Shown: positions 14,918 through 22,813 of the stretch, piece after piece
Layout of the letters: the number at the start of each line of letters is the position of its first letter
How positions within the stretch are numbered: the first letter of the stretch is position 1
DNA from: JAHIQC01 sp964565645
GTDB taxonomy: Bacteria; Actinomycetota; Coriobacteriia; Anaerosomatales; JAHIQC01
Length of the DNA stretch: 64,000 nucleotides
Direction of reading: 5' to 3'
NCBI GenBank assembly: GCA_964565645.1
Contig: CAZMFQ010000007.1
Coordinates: 95,430-159,429 of the forward strand
The notes under the pieces: model-generated
The model's input: the letters and a program-made list of their open reading frames with translations, nothing else
Told to the model about the DNA's origin: nothing
The model's database searches: none
Program-made: the position numbers and the translations under genes

Positions 14918-16420
14918 ATGCTGGTCAGGCCGAGACCCGGCGACCATCGTGTGATAGGCAAGTACACCGGCAAGGTCATCGTCGGTGTGGGCCTGCTCAT
15001 GGTGGTGCCGCTCATCACATCGATCGTCTTCGCCGAGTGGGACACCGCGCTCGACTTCGTCATCAGCATCGCGGTGTGTCTGGTCTTCGGATACGGGACC
15101 CAACTGCTGAGCCGGACCGAGCGGGACCTGACGTGGAGCCAGGGCCTTGTCGTCGCCTCAGGGTCGTGGGTCTGGGCGACGCTCATCGGGTGTCTGCCGA
15201 TGTATCTCTCGGGGCACGAGGGCAGTTATCTCGACGCCATGTTCGACGTTATGAGCGGCTACACCACCACGGGCCTCTACCTCATGCAGGACCTCGATCA
15301 CATCGCGTACGGGCTCAACATGTGGCGACATCTGCTCACGTACGCCGGTGGCCAGGGCATCGTCGTCATCGCGCTCACGTTCCTGTTCAAGGGCACGGCC
15401 GGCGCCTACAAGGTCTATGTGGGCGAGGGCAAGGACGAGCGGCTGCTTCCCAACGTCGTCCAGACGGCGCGTGCGATCTGGATCGTCTCCCTCACATGGC
15501 TGGTCTTCGGCACTGCCGCGCTGACCGGCGCGGGCCTGCTCCTCGGCCAGGAGCCGGTGCGTGCGCTGTTGCATGGCATCTGGGTCTTCATGGGCGGCTG
15601 GAGCACGGGTGGCTTCGCTCCCCAGAGCTACAACACGTTCTGGTTCCACTCCGTTGTCTACGAGATGATCGCGGCGGTCGTGTTCATCGCCGGCTCGTTC
15701 AACTTCGCGCTGCATTGGGCGATGTGGAGCGGGAACCGCAAAGAGATCGTGCGCAACATCGAGACGGTGTCCTTCGCGATAACGCTCACGCTCACGACGC
15801 TCGTCGCCACGTTCGCGCTCGCGCGCAGCGGCGTGTATCCGGATGCGATGGTCTTGTTCCGCAAGGCTTTCTACCAGCTGGCCTCTGGGCACACGACCAC
15901 CGGGTTCTCGACCATCTACTCGCGCGCCTTCGTGACGCAGTGGGGCCCTGTTGGGATGCTCGCCGTCACGATCGCGATGGCGATCGGCGCTTCGGCCTGT
16001 TCGACCGCCGGCGGCATCAAGGGGATCCGGGTCGGCGTGATCACCAAGGCGATCCTGCAGGACATCAGGCGGATGGTGTCGCCCGAGTCGGCGGTCGTCC
16101 GGGCGCGCTACCACCACATCCGCTCGATCGTCCTCGAGGACGGCATGGTGCGGACCGTCCTGACCATCACCGTGTTGTATCTGACCACGTATGCGCTACT
16201 CGCGTTGCTGGGCGTCCTGTACGGCTACGATCTGAGTTCAGCGACGTTCGAGGCCGTCTCGGTGGCATCGAACACCGGTCTGTCGTGCGGGGTAACGGCC
16301 CCGAGCATGCCGTGGGTGATGAAGGCGCTCTACATCGTCGGGATGTGGGTGGGCCGCCTCGAGTTCATGTCGGTGTTCGCCCTTGGCGGCTACCTCTATT
16401 CGATGGCGAGGGGTCGCTGA
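14918..16420 (+). CDS. trkH: TrkH-family potassium channel/transport subunit
   Basis: 500 aa from ATG 14918. Four selectivity P-loops are visible: MSGYTTTGL, MGGWSTGGF, ASGHTTTGFS and VASNTGLSCG, each with the Gly/Thr pattern of SKT-family K+ transporters, between about ten hydrophobic spans. With the two RCK subunits encoded upstream it forms the K+ uptake system in the cytoplasmic membrane. Its stop overlaps the next start (TGATG). Confidence 0.95.
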   Translation: MLVRPRPGDHRVIGKYTGKVIVGVGLLMVVPLITSIVFAEWDTALDFVISIAVCLVFGYGTQLLSRTERDLTWSQGLVVASGSWVWATLIGCLPMYLSGHEGSYLDAMFDVMSGYTTTGLYLMQDLDHIAYGLNMWRHLLTYAGGQGIVVIALTFLFKGTAGAYKVYVGEGKDERLLPNVVQTARAIWIVSLTWLVFGTAALTGAGLLLGQEPVRALLHGIWVFMGGWSTGGFAPQSYNTFWFHSVVYEMIAAVVFIAGSFNFALHWAMWSGNRKEIVRNIETVSFAITLTLTTLVATFALARSGVYPDAMVLFRKAFYQLASGHTTTGFSTIYSRAFVTQWGPVGMLAVTIAMAIGASACSTAGGIKGIRVGVITKAILQDIRRMVSPESAVVRARYHHIRSIVLEDGMVRTVLTITVLYLTTYALLALLGVLYGYDLSSATFEAVSVASNTGLSCGVTAPSMPWVMKALYIVGMWVGRLEFMSVFALGGYLYSMARGR

Positions 16421-17016
16421 TGAACGCGAATCGGCGTGTGCCCGGCATCCGGCTCGGCGCGCTCCTGCTTGTGCTGACGCTCCTCGGCGGGGCCACGCAG
16501 GCGTTCGCCGAAGGTCCCGGAGAGGCGCCGGGCAGCGCACAACTCGTGGAACGCCCAAAGGAGTTCGACGGACGGTCGATCGTGTTCACCGGTGAGGTCA
16601 TCGGCGAAGCGATGCTCCGTGGCGACCATGCATGGATCCATGTGAACGACGACGCGTACTACCTCAAGAACGTCGAGGAGGGCGCTCCGCTGGGCGGGTA
16701 CAACTCCGGGATGGCCGTCTTCGTGCCGGCGGCGCTCGTGGAGGACATCGGCCACTATGGCGACTACAAGCACGAGGGCGATGTCGTCACGGTCACGGGG
16801 GTGTTCAACGCCGCGTGTCCCGAGCATGGCGGCGACATGGACATACACGCCGAGGAACTGCGCATCGACGCACCGGGCCGGCATGTGGCCGACGTCGTGA
16901 AACCGTGGAAGATCTGGGCGGCGGTCTGCTCGTCGCTGCTAGCCGCGCTGCTGTTCGCGTGGTACCGCCGTATGGAGAGCACGAAGTTCATCGCCCAGGG
17001 CTCGCGTCGTGCGTGA
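16420..17016 (+). CDS. Exported, C-terminally anchored OB-fold-like protein
   Basis: 198 aa from ATG 16420. Signal peptide at residues 1-31 ending near AFAEG, a central beta-rich domain (about 40-145: GRSIVFTGEVIGEAM, HAWIHVND, GDVVTVTGVFNAACPEHGGDMDIHAEELRID) resembling the tRNA_anti-like/OB nucleotide-free folds of secreted proteins, one span at about 163-180 and a short basic cytoplasmic tail. Function unknown. It is co-translated with trkH, so a role near the Trk complex or envelope is possible. Confidence 0.7.
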   Translation: MNANRRVPGIRLGALLLVLTLLGGATQAFAEGPGEAPGSAQLVERPKEFDGRSIVFTGEVIGEAMLRGDHAWIHVNDDAYYLKNVEEGAPLGGYNSGMAVFVPAALVEDIGHYGDYKHEGDVVTVTGVFNAACPEHGGDMDIHAEELRIDAPGRHVADVVKPWKIWAAVCSSLLAALLFAWYRRMESTKFIAQGSRRA

Positions 17017-17071
17017 CCAGCACGCATGCGATTTGCCGCTTCTCGGGCGTAAGGATTACAATGCCCGACGC

Positions 17072-17147
17072 GCGGGCGTAGCTCAGCTGGTAGAGCGAAA
17101 GCTTCCCAAGCTTTAGGTCGCGGGTTCGAGCCCCGTCGCCCGCTCCA
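17072..17147 (+). tRNA. tRNA-Gly (anticodon CCC)
   Basis: Complete cloverleaf: acceptor GCGGGCG pairs with CGCCCGC (17137-17143), D-arm GCTC...GAGC, anticodon stem AAAGC/GCTTT with loop TTCCCAA (anticodon CCC at 17105-17107), T-arm GCGGG-TTCGAGC-CCCGT, discriminator T and an encoded CCA at 17145-17147. It would read GGG glycine codons. Confidence 0.96.
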
Positions 17148-17250
17148 CGCGCATCCAGGGTCGCCTTCGGGCGGCCCTTGTGCGTTCCGGTCGGGCGTCG
17201 GACCGTGGTGTCCCGAGCGTTCGTCCCGCCGGGGAGCGCTTCATCGGCAT

Positions 17251-17264
17251 CGAACAACCGTTCG
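17251..17264. promoter_or_regulatory. LexA (SOS) box 1
   Basis: CGAACAACCGTTCG is a perfect match to the palindromic Gram-positive/actinobacterial SOS box CGAAC-N4-GTTCG. It lies 116 bp before the M23-like gene. Confidence 0.7.
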
Positions 17265-17316
17265 GCACAACCGACGGCCGCTCGTCGTGCGCAAGCAGGA
17301 ATCGCCGATGTCATAG

Positions 17317-17330
17317 CGAACACCTGTTCG
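17317..17330. promoter_or_regulatory. LexA (SOS) box 2
   Basis: CGAACACCTGTTCG is a second perfect CGAAC-N4-GTTCG palindrome, 66 bp downstream of the first and 50 bp before the M23-like start. Two perfect 10-base palindromic matches in one short gap are very unlikely by chance. Confidence 0.75.
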
Positions 17331-17344
17331 TAGTAGATCTCGCG

Positions 17345-17373
17345 CCACCCCTCGGCGCTCGTCGAAGGGGTGG
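17345..17373 (+). other. Hairpin occluding the ribosome site of the M23-like gene
   Basis: CCACCCCT (17345-17352) pairs with AGGGGTGG (17366-17373); the stem can extend by four more pairs around a GCTC loop. AGGGG is the likely Shine-Dalgarno for ATG 17380, so translation may be restrained. Confidence 0.5.
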
Positions 17374-17379
17374 ATACCT

Positions 17380-18354
17380 ATGTCTCGCTTCACCATCATT
17401 GCGCGCAGGCTCGCCGCAGGGCTCATCGTCTGCGTCGCGGGGGCGTTCGTCTTTCCGACGATCTGTGCGGCCGCAGCTTGGCCGCTGGAGTCGGAGGCCC
17501 AGGTCCTGGTCCCGTATGGCTCGTCCTACGTTCGAGACGGGCGTGCGACGAGCCACTCCGGAGTCGATCTGGCCGCCGAGGAGGGGGCCGGGATACTCGT
17601 TCCGGTGTCCGGGACCGTGGGCTTCGTAGGACGCGTGCCCGCTGCCGGCGGAGGCACCATGCTGGCGGTGACCGTGCGAACGGCGGACGGACTGTCGTTC
17701 ACGCTGATGCCTCTGGCGGAATGCTCGCTGGTCAAAGACGAGCAGGTCGGGGAGGGTCAGCGTCTGGGCTCTCTTGCGGGGACCGGCGACGCCTCCTCTG
17801 ACGCATCACATCTGCACGTCGGCGTGCGGCGTGGCGAGACATACCTCGACCCGGCGGGCCTCATCGGAGCCTTTGCAGAGGTCCAGGGCAGGGAACCGGC
17901 GGTGGAGCCCGCGACAGCGGATCCTGCCGCCGGTCGCGCCCCCGAGCCACCCGTGCGGACCGAGACACCACAGACAACGACGGTCCAGGACCTCGGTACG
18001 ACGGCCGGGCCTGCGCGAACGTGGGCCGCTCCCGTCGCGGACCCCGCGATCGTCCGGGCGACCGACCCGGTCCGGGTGATAGGCGGGCAGGCCGTGGCCG
18101 CTCCGAGAGCGGCGTCGGGATCTCCCGCACAGGGTCCGGTCGCGCCGGAGCGTGCGGCGTCCCCGCAGCGCTTCCTCCGCGCTCATGTTCCCGTGAGAAC
18201 CACTGCTCCGGCGAGCGCGGGCCGTGTACCCGCCGGCGCCGGGCTCCTCCTTGTCGGCGGGCTCGCCCTATGGCCTCTGTGGCGCAGGCGGACCGGCACG
18301 ATCATGGATGTCAGACCCCGATTCGATGATGTTGCGGCCACGGTGACGCGGTGA
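17380..18354 (+). CDS. Exported M23 (LytM)-like envelope protein, probably SOS-induced
   Basis: 324 aa from ATG 17380. Signal peptide or anchor at about 1-33 (ending CAAAA), then an M23-like fold at about 50-165 with HSGVDLAA (H-x3-D) and HLHVG (HxH) as zinc ligands, a Pro/Ala-rich linker (about 175-285), and a C-terminal hydrophobic span with a basic stop (WRRR). M23 enzymes cut peptidoglycan peptide bridges. Two perfect LexA boxes upstream suggest DNA-damage induction, as for the unrelated SOS division inhibitors and hydrolases YneA, DivS and ChiZ. I infer a damage-induced cell-wall or division-control protein. The -35/-10 of rpsF lies in its last codons. Confidence 0.8.
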   Translation: MSRFTIIARRLAAGLIVCVAGAFVFPTICAAAAWPLESEAQVLVPYGSSYVRDGRATSHSGVDLAAEEGAGILVPVSGTVGFVGRVPAAGGGTMLAVTVRTADGLSFTLMPLAECSLVKDEQVGEGQRLGSLAGTGDASSDASHLHVGVRRGETYLDPAGLIGAFAEVQGREPAVEPATADPAAGRAPEPPVRTETPQTTTVQDLGTTAGPARTWAAPVADPAIVRATDPVRVIGGQAVAAPRAASGSPAQGPVAPERAASPQRFLRAHVPVRTTAPASAGRVPAGAGLLLVGGLALWPLWRRRTGTIMDVRPRFDDVAATVTR

Positions 18355-18360
18355 TACACT
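18332..18360 (+). promoter_or_regulatory. Promoter of the rpsF ribosomal-protein operon
   Basis: TTGCGG (18332-18337), 17-bp spacer and TACACT (18355-18360), overlapping the end of the M23-like gene. The leader that follows contains a GGCTTC/GAAGCC stem (18366-18371 with 18388-18393), a possible S6:S18 autoregulatory site. Confidence 0.6.
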
Positions 18361-18435
18361 CCGTAGGCTTCATTTCCTGCTCCGGGCGAAGCCTTCACTT
18401 GTCCCGGGGCCGTTGAGCCCAGAGGAGGTGAACCA

Positions 18436-18729
18436 GTGAAGGCTTATGAACTCATGCTTATGCTCGACCCTACCCTCGACGAGGACGCACGTGCGGCCAT
18501 GCTCGAGAAGGCTCAGGGTCTCATCACCGCTGATGGTGGCGTCGTCGACAACGTCGAGGACTGGGGAAAGCGCCGTCTCGCGTTCGAGATCGGCAAGCTC
18601 ACCGATGGCGACTACATCGTGATCGACTTCCACGCCACCGCTTCGGCTATCGCCGAGATCGACCGCGTGCTGCACATCACCGATCCGGTCGTCCGCTACA
18701 TGATCGTTCGTCGTGAAGACCGCGACTAG
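18436..18729 (+). CDS. rpsF: Small-subunit ribosomal protein S6
   Basis: 97 aa from GTG 18436 behind AGAGGAGGTGA. Typical S6 start (KAYELMLMLDPTLDEDARAAML) and core (DGGVVDNVEDWGKRRLAFEI, split by ordinary loops), with the RNA-binding ending TDPVVRYMIVRRE. S6 binds 16S rRNA with S18. First gene of the rpsF-ssb-rpsR-DUF2232-rplI-dnaB block, whose order is conserved in Gram-positive bacteria. Confidence 0.97.
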   Translation: MKAYELMLMLDPTLDEDARAAMLEKAQGLITADGGVVDNVEDWGKRRLAFEIGKLTDGDYIVIDFHATASAIAEIDRVLHITDPVVRYMIVRREDRD

Positions 18730-18798
18730 CGGCTGAGCGATTCCCCCGCATCACGTCCGGATCACAAGTGACGTAAGCGGAATGAGAAGGTGATAGAT

Positions 18799-19221
18799 AT
18801 GAGCATCAACCGTGTGACCATAACCGGCAACCTGACCCGCGACCCCGAGCTGCGCTCGACGGCCGGTGGGATGTCGGTGCTCAAGCTGGGTGTCGCGGTC
18901 AACGACCGTGCCAAGAACCAGCAGACCGGCGAGTGGGAAGATCGTCCGAACTTCATCGATTGCACGATGTTCGGCACCCGGGCGGAATCGGTGTCCCGGT
19001 TCCTGTCCAAGGGCGCCAAGGTCGCGATCGAAGGCAAGCTTCGCTGGAGTTCCTGGGAGACCCCCCAGGGAGAGAAGCGCTCGAAGGTCGAGGTCGTCGT
19101 CGACGAGATCGAGTTCATGTCCTCCAGGGACGGTGGCTCCGGCGCCGGTTCCGGCGGTGGAGTGAGTTCCTTCGAGCCGGCCCCTGCGGCCCCCATGGAC
19201 GATAGCGAGATCCCGTTCTAG
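18799..19221 (+). CDS. ssb: Single-stranded DNA-binding protein
   Basis: 140 aa from ATG 18799, chosen over GTG 18790 because GAAGGTGAT sits correctly upstream. OB fold at about 1-105 (MSINRVTITGNLTRDPELR, FIDCTMFGTRAESVSRFL), a short Gly-rich linker and the acidic tip DDSEIPF that recruits partner proteins. It is essential for replication and repair as a tetramer. Shorter linker than the usual actinobacterial SSB. Confidence 0.96.
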   Translation: MSINRVTITGNLTRDPELRSTAGGMSVLKLGVAVNDRAKNQQTGEWEDRPNFIDCTMFGTRAESVSRFLSKGAKVAIEGKLRWSSWETPQGEKRSKVEVVVDEIEFMSSRDGGSGAGSGGGVSSFEPAPAAPMDDSEIPF

Positions 19222-19236
19222 TCGTACTGTGAACGG

Positions 19237-19257
19237 CCGGCGGACCCCTCCCGCCGG
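19237..19257 (+). other. Hairpin between ssb and rpsR
   Basis: CCGGCGG (19237-19243) and CCGCCGG (19251-19257) form a 7-bp stem with a 7-nt loop and no T-run. It may be a processing site or a weak attenuator adjusting rpsR relative to ssb. Confidence 0.35.
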
Positions 19258-19296
19258 TCGCGTGAACGTCTCGGATGAGACGAAAGGAGGAAAGCG

Positions 19297-19560
19297 ATGT
19301 CGGATTACGCACGCAAGCCGCGCCGCAAGTACTGTGCGTTCTGCAAGGACAAGACCGAGTACATCGATTACAAAGACGTGCAGATGCTGCGCAAGTTCAT
19401 GACCGACCGTGGCAAGATCAAGCCGCGTCGGGTCACCGGCAACTGCGCCCAGCATCAGCACCAGCTTTCGATCGCGGTCAAGCGCGGTCGCGAGATGGCC
19501 TTGGTTCCGTACACCGTGCCGGTCATCAGTGGCCGTGTCGACGGCAGGGGTCGCAGGTAG
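19297..19560 (+). CDS. rpsR: Small-subunit ribosomal protein S18 (zinc-binding form)
   Basis: 87 aa from ATG 19297 behind AAAGGAGG. It keeps CAFC near the N-terminus and CAQHQHQ in the second half, the C+ (zinc) form of S18, plus the canonical YKDVQMLRKFMTDRGKI and RRVTGNC core. It pairs with S6 on the 30S platform. C-terminal extension VPVISGRVDGRGRR is a little longer than usual. Confidence 0.97.
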   Translation: MSDYARKPRRKYCAFCKDKTEYIDYKDVQMLRKFMTDRGKIKPRRVTGNCAQHQHQLSIAVKRGREMALVPYTVPVISGRVDGRGRR

Positions 19561-19564
19561 GCTT

Positions 19565-20506
19565 ATGCCGACCAAGCTGACTGACACGCGTGATGTCGTG
19601 TTGTTCTCGGTGGCTGCTGTCGCCGGGGCGATGCTCACACCGTTGCTCCCGTTCTTCGGGATCCCGATGTGTGCGGCGTCCTTCGGCGGGCTGGTCTATC
19701 GGGAACGATCGATGGCGGCCGCCCTGATCGCCGTGATCGCCACGATCGCAGCCGGTTGGCTGGGACTCGGCGGCATGGTGACGATGGGCGTGGCGGTCCT
19801 CGGCATACTGATCGCTGCGCAGCGGCTTCGACGCACCGACGTCTACACCGTCGGTACGTGGCTTGGACTGGTTCTGGGTATCGCGATGGCGGGTGCGGAG
19901 TACGCGACCGCACGCCTGAACGGACTCACCATCCGTGAGTACATGACGCGTGCGGCCGAAGAGGCGACCAAGCTTCTCGGTGGCCGTGTCCCGTCCTCGA
20001 TGGATGTCGAGATGCTGACCAAGACCATGGTCCAGTTCTCGCCTGCGGTCTATGTGATGCTCGGATTCACCCTCGTGGTGCCGACGCTCTTCGCGCTCGT
20101 GTGGGCGGCGAAGCGTGCCGGTGCTCCGATACGGCCTGTTCCCCGACTGGACAGGACCGACCTGTCGCCTCACGTGCTCTGGCCGCTCGTGGCCGCGGTG
20201 CTGCTCATGGCCGCAGGACGCATGTGGGGAGGACCCGACGGTGCGTTGACTGTCGTGGGCCTCAACCTGCTTCTGGTGGTCAGAGTGGCGCTTCTCGTCC
20301 AGGGCCTCGCGGTCGTGGCGGCCCTGCTCCGTGCGGGACAGGCCAACGGTGTCGCAGTCGGTATCGGTGTGGTCGTGGCTCTGTTCGTCGATATGGCCAC
20401 GTGGGTCGTCAGCATGACGGGCCTGCTCGACTTCTGGATCAACTTCCGGCGACTCGATCGCGGAACGGGATCCGGGCAGATCGAGGGACCCGCGGAAGGA
20501 CTCTAG
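19565..20506 (+). CDS. DUF2232 membrane protein
   Basis: 313 aa from ATG 19565, 4 bp after rpsR; the longer frame upstream overlaps rpsR and is rejected. About eight hydrophobic spans, with a conserved C-terminal pair (GLNLLLVVRVALLVQGLAVV and LLDFWINFRRL). Position between rpsR and rplI matches the YybS-like DUF2232 proteins of Firmicutes. Function unknown. Confidence 0.85.
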   Translation: MPTKLTDTRDVVLFSVAAVAGAMLTPLLPFFGIPMCAASFGGLVYRERSMAAALIAVIATIAAGWLGLGGMVTMGVAVLGILIAAQRLRRTDVYTVGTWLGLVLGIAMAGAEYATARLNGLTIREYMTRAAEEATKLLGGRVPSSMDVEMLTKTMVQFSPAVYVMLGFTLVVPTLFALVWAAKRAGAPIRPVPRLDRTDLSPHVLWPLVAAVLLMAAGRMWGGPDGALTVVGLNLLLVVRVALLVQGLAVVAALLRAGQANGVAVGIGVVVALFVDMATWVVSMTGLLDFWINFRRLDRGTGSGQIEGPAEGL

Positions 20507-20563
20507 GATCGTAAGGCACTTCTCGAACCGGGGAGACCCGGTCCGGATTCAAGGGAGTAAGCA

Positions 20564-21160
20564 ATGAAGGTGATTCTCACCCAGGAAGTCAAAGGCAAGG
20601 GCGGCGAGGGCGACGTCATCGATGTCGCACGCGGCTATGCCGTGAACTACCTGTTTCCGCGCAAGATGGCCATCGAGGCCACCAGCGGGAACCTCAAGCA
20701 GCTCGAGCAGCGCATGCACAACGTGCGCTCCCGCGAAGCCGCTCGTCTTGGCGATGCCGAGTCGATCGCCGCTGCGCTCGAGGGCAAGATCGTGCGCATC
20801 GAGGCCAAGGTCGGCGAAGAGGGTCGTTTGTACGGCTCGATCACTTCGCAGATGATCGAGGACGCGATCGCCGATCAGCTCGAACTGGCCGTCGATCGCA
20901 AGAAGATGGACGTCCACGGTCACATCAAGGAGACCGGCCGCCACTCGGTGCAGGTCCATGTGTACCGTGAGGTCAAGGCCACCGTCCTGGTGGACGTGGT
21001 CGCAGAAGGCGCCCCGGTCGTCACCGAGGTCGTCGAAGAGGTCGTCGAAGAGGTCGTGGAGCCCGTCGCTGACGAGGCTTCCGAGACGGTCGACGAGGTC
21101 GTCGAGGTCGAGTCCGACGTCGAGACCGACGAAGAGGCGGATGCCGAAGAGGCCGAGTAG
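20564..21160 (+). CDS. rplI: Large-subunit ribosomal protein L9 with acidic C-terminal extension
   Basis: 198 aa from ATG 20564. Residues 1-148 are standard L9: N-terminal MKVILTQEVKGKG and GYAVNYLFPRKMA, long connecting helix, and C-terminal domain (GRLYGSITSQMIEDAI, HVYREVKATVLVDV). Beyond residue 148 a 50-residue Glu/Val/Asp tail has repeats of VVEEVVEE and no basic residues. L9 binds 23S rRNA near the L1 stalk and helps frame maintenance. The acidic tail is absent from most L9 proteins. Confidence 0.96.
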   Translation: MKVILTQEVKGKGGEGDVIDVARGYAVNYLFPRKMAIEATSGNLKQLEQRMHNVRSREAARLGDAESIAAALEGKIVRIEAKVGEEGRLYGSITSQMIEDAIADQLELAVDRKKMDVHGHIKETGRHSVQVHVYREVKATVLVDVVAEGAPVVTEVVEEVVEEVVEPVADEASETVDEVVEVESDVETDEEADAEEAE

Positions 21161-21186
21161 CCTCCCGTACTTCGCGTAGCACCGGA

Positions 21187-21216
21187 GCGCCATCCGCATG
21201 TGCGGGTGGCGTTTCT
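21187..21216 (+). terminator. Rho-independent terminator after rplI
   Basis: CGCCATCCGCA (21188-21198) pairs with TGCGGGTGGCG (21201-21211) with one G-U pair, followed by TTTCT. It separates the ribosomal operon from dnaB. Confidence 0.65.
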
Positions 21217-21259
21217 GTGTCTCCGCGCCGAGTCACATTGTCGTGACAATCTGTGGATA

Positions 21260-21385
21260 CTCGGGATAACCCGAGAACCGTCAGGTCAACGCGGGTGCAG
21301 ACCTGTGGACGGCCGGCTTCCGGCGCTGGAGCGTGTCAGAGCCGCACCCTACAATCGAGCGGTCGGGACTCGGACGGCGAGTCCC
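21260..21385 (+). promoter_or_regulatory. dnaB upstream region: palindrome, promoter -10 and leader hairpin
   Basis: CTCGGGATAACCCGAG (21260-21275) is a perfect 6-4-6 palindrome next to a DnaA-box-like TGTGGATAC at about 21252. A -10-like TACAAT is at 21350-21355. GGGACTCG (21365-21372) and CGAGTCCC (21378-21385) make an 8-bp hairpin just before the GGAGG of dnaB. The palindrome is a plausible operator; the regulator is unknown. Confidence 0.45.
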
Positions 21386-21399
21386 AGGTTGGAGGAACC

Positions 21400-22785
21400 G
21401 TGTCGGAGAGCGCCATACGTGAGCGGTCCATCAAGGGCGTGAGTTCGGTGGCCCAGGTTCCACCGCACAACGTCGAGGCTGAGCAGGCTCTGCTCGGGTC
21501 GATGTTCCTCTCGCATGAGGCCGCCGAGAACGCGCTGTCGTCACTTGCGGCTGCCGACTTCTATCGTCCCGCGCACGCCAAGATCTTCGCGGCGATCGAG
21601 CACCTGTACAACTCCAACGTCCCCGTGGACCATGTGAGCGTCGCCGATCGGCTGGAGGCGACCGGGGAACTCGAGCAGATCGGCGGCAAGACCTACCTGC
21701 TCGACATCACCCAGATCGTCCCCACCGCCGCCAACGCCTCGCGATACGGCGAGATCGTGAAGCGGACATCCATGCTGCGCGCCCTGATCGGCGCGGCCAC
21801 GCAGATCGTGTCCATGGGCTATCAGGCGCCCGATGATCTCGACGATGTCGTCGACAAGGCCGAGAAGCTCATATTCGATGTCACCAACAAGCGGATCCAG
21901 TCCAACTTCAAGGCGATCGACGATCTGCTCGAGACCAGTTTCAAGCAGCTCGAGGAGTTGTTCGAGCGTCAGGAGAAGATCACCGGCGTCCCGACGGGCT
22001 TCCACGACCTCGATAACCTGCTCGCGGGCCTGCACCGCTCCGACCTGATCATCCTCGCGGCCCGCCCCGCTGTTGGCAAGACCGCGCTTGCGCTCAACAT
22101 CGCGGTCAACGCGGCCAAGAGCGGCGCCACGGTAGGCGTGTTCAGTCTGGAGATGTCGGCAGAGCAGCTCATCCAGAGGATCCTGTGCTCTGAGGCCCGC
22201 ATCAACTCACAGGATGTGCGCACCGGACACATCAAGGATCCGGCATGGGGCGACATCCACAGGGCGATGGGGCAGCTCGCCAAGCTCGATTTCCATGTGG
22301 ACGACTCTCCCGGTATCTCGATACTCGAGGTCCGCGCCAAGGCCCGACGGCTGCTGGCGGGCAAGAAGGACGGGCTGATCATCGTCGACTACCTGCAGCT
22401 CATGCAGCCGCAGAACCGCCGCTCGGAGAACCGCCAGGTGGAGATCTCCGAGATCAGTCGAGGGCTCAAGATCCTGGCCAAGGAACTCAATGTCCCGGTC
22501 ATCGCGCTGTCGCAGCTCTCACGTGCGGTCGAACAGCGCGCCGGGAAACGGCCGCAGCTTTCCGACCTCCGTGAGTCCGGCGCGATCGAGCAGGACGCCG
22601 ACGTGGTCATGTTCCTCGACCGGAACACCGATCCGCGCAACGAAGGGGACGACGAGGATCGACCTGCCAAGGGCGTCGCCGAGGTCATCGTCGCCAAGCA
22701 CCGCAACGGGCCGATCGGCACCGAGCGTCTCGTGTTCAACGAGCGCTACACGAAGTTCATCGATTTCACAGAGAAGATGCCCTAG
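21400..22785 (+). CDS. dnaB: Replicative DNA helicase DnaB
   Basis: 461 aa from GTG 21400 (GGAGG at 21391); the longer frame to 21253 has no homology. N-terminal primase-interacting domain (about 20-120, PPHNVEAEQALLGSMF), RecA-type ATPase from about 190 with Walker A ARPAVGKTAL, Walker B LIIVDYLQLM, DnaB-specific QLSRAVEQRAGKRPQLSDL and arginine finger region KHRNGPIGT. No intein is present. Ring helicase of the replisome. Confidence 0.97.
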   Translation: MSESAIRERSIKGVSSVAQVPPHNVEAEQALLGSMFLSHEAAENALSSLAAADFYRPAHAKIFAAIEHLYNSNVPVDHVSVADRLEATGELEQIGGKTYLLDITQIVPTAANASRYGEIVKRTSMLRALIGAATQIVSMGYQAPDDLDDVVDKAEKLIFDVTNKRIQSNFKAIDDLLETSFKQLEELFERQEKITGVPTGFHDLDNLLAGLHRSDLIILAARPAVGKTALALNIAVNAAKSGATVGVFSLEMSAEQLIQRILCSEARINSQDVRTGHIKDPAWGDIHRAMGQLAKLDFHVDDSPGISILEVRAKARRLLAGKKDGLIIVDYLQLMQPQNRRSENRQVEISEISRGLKILAKELNVPVIALSQLSRAVEQRAGKRPQLSDLRESGAIEQDADVVMFLDRNTDPRNEGDDEDRPAKGVAEVIVAKHRNGPIGTERLVFNERYTKFIDFTEKMP

Positions 22786-22813
22786 GGCGCGCACGCTCTC
22801 GTCCGGGCAGTCG

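Noticed and set aside
17148..17379. c-di-AMP (ydaO) riboswitch upstream of the M23-like gene
   Set aside because: A GGGGTGGATACC stretch resembles part of the motif, but the other conserved parts are missing and the ATG follows immediately.
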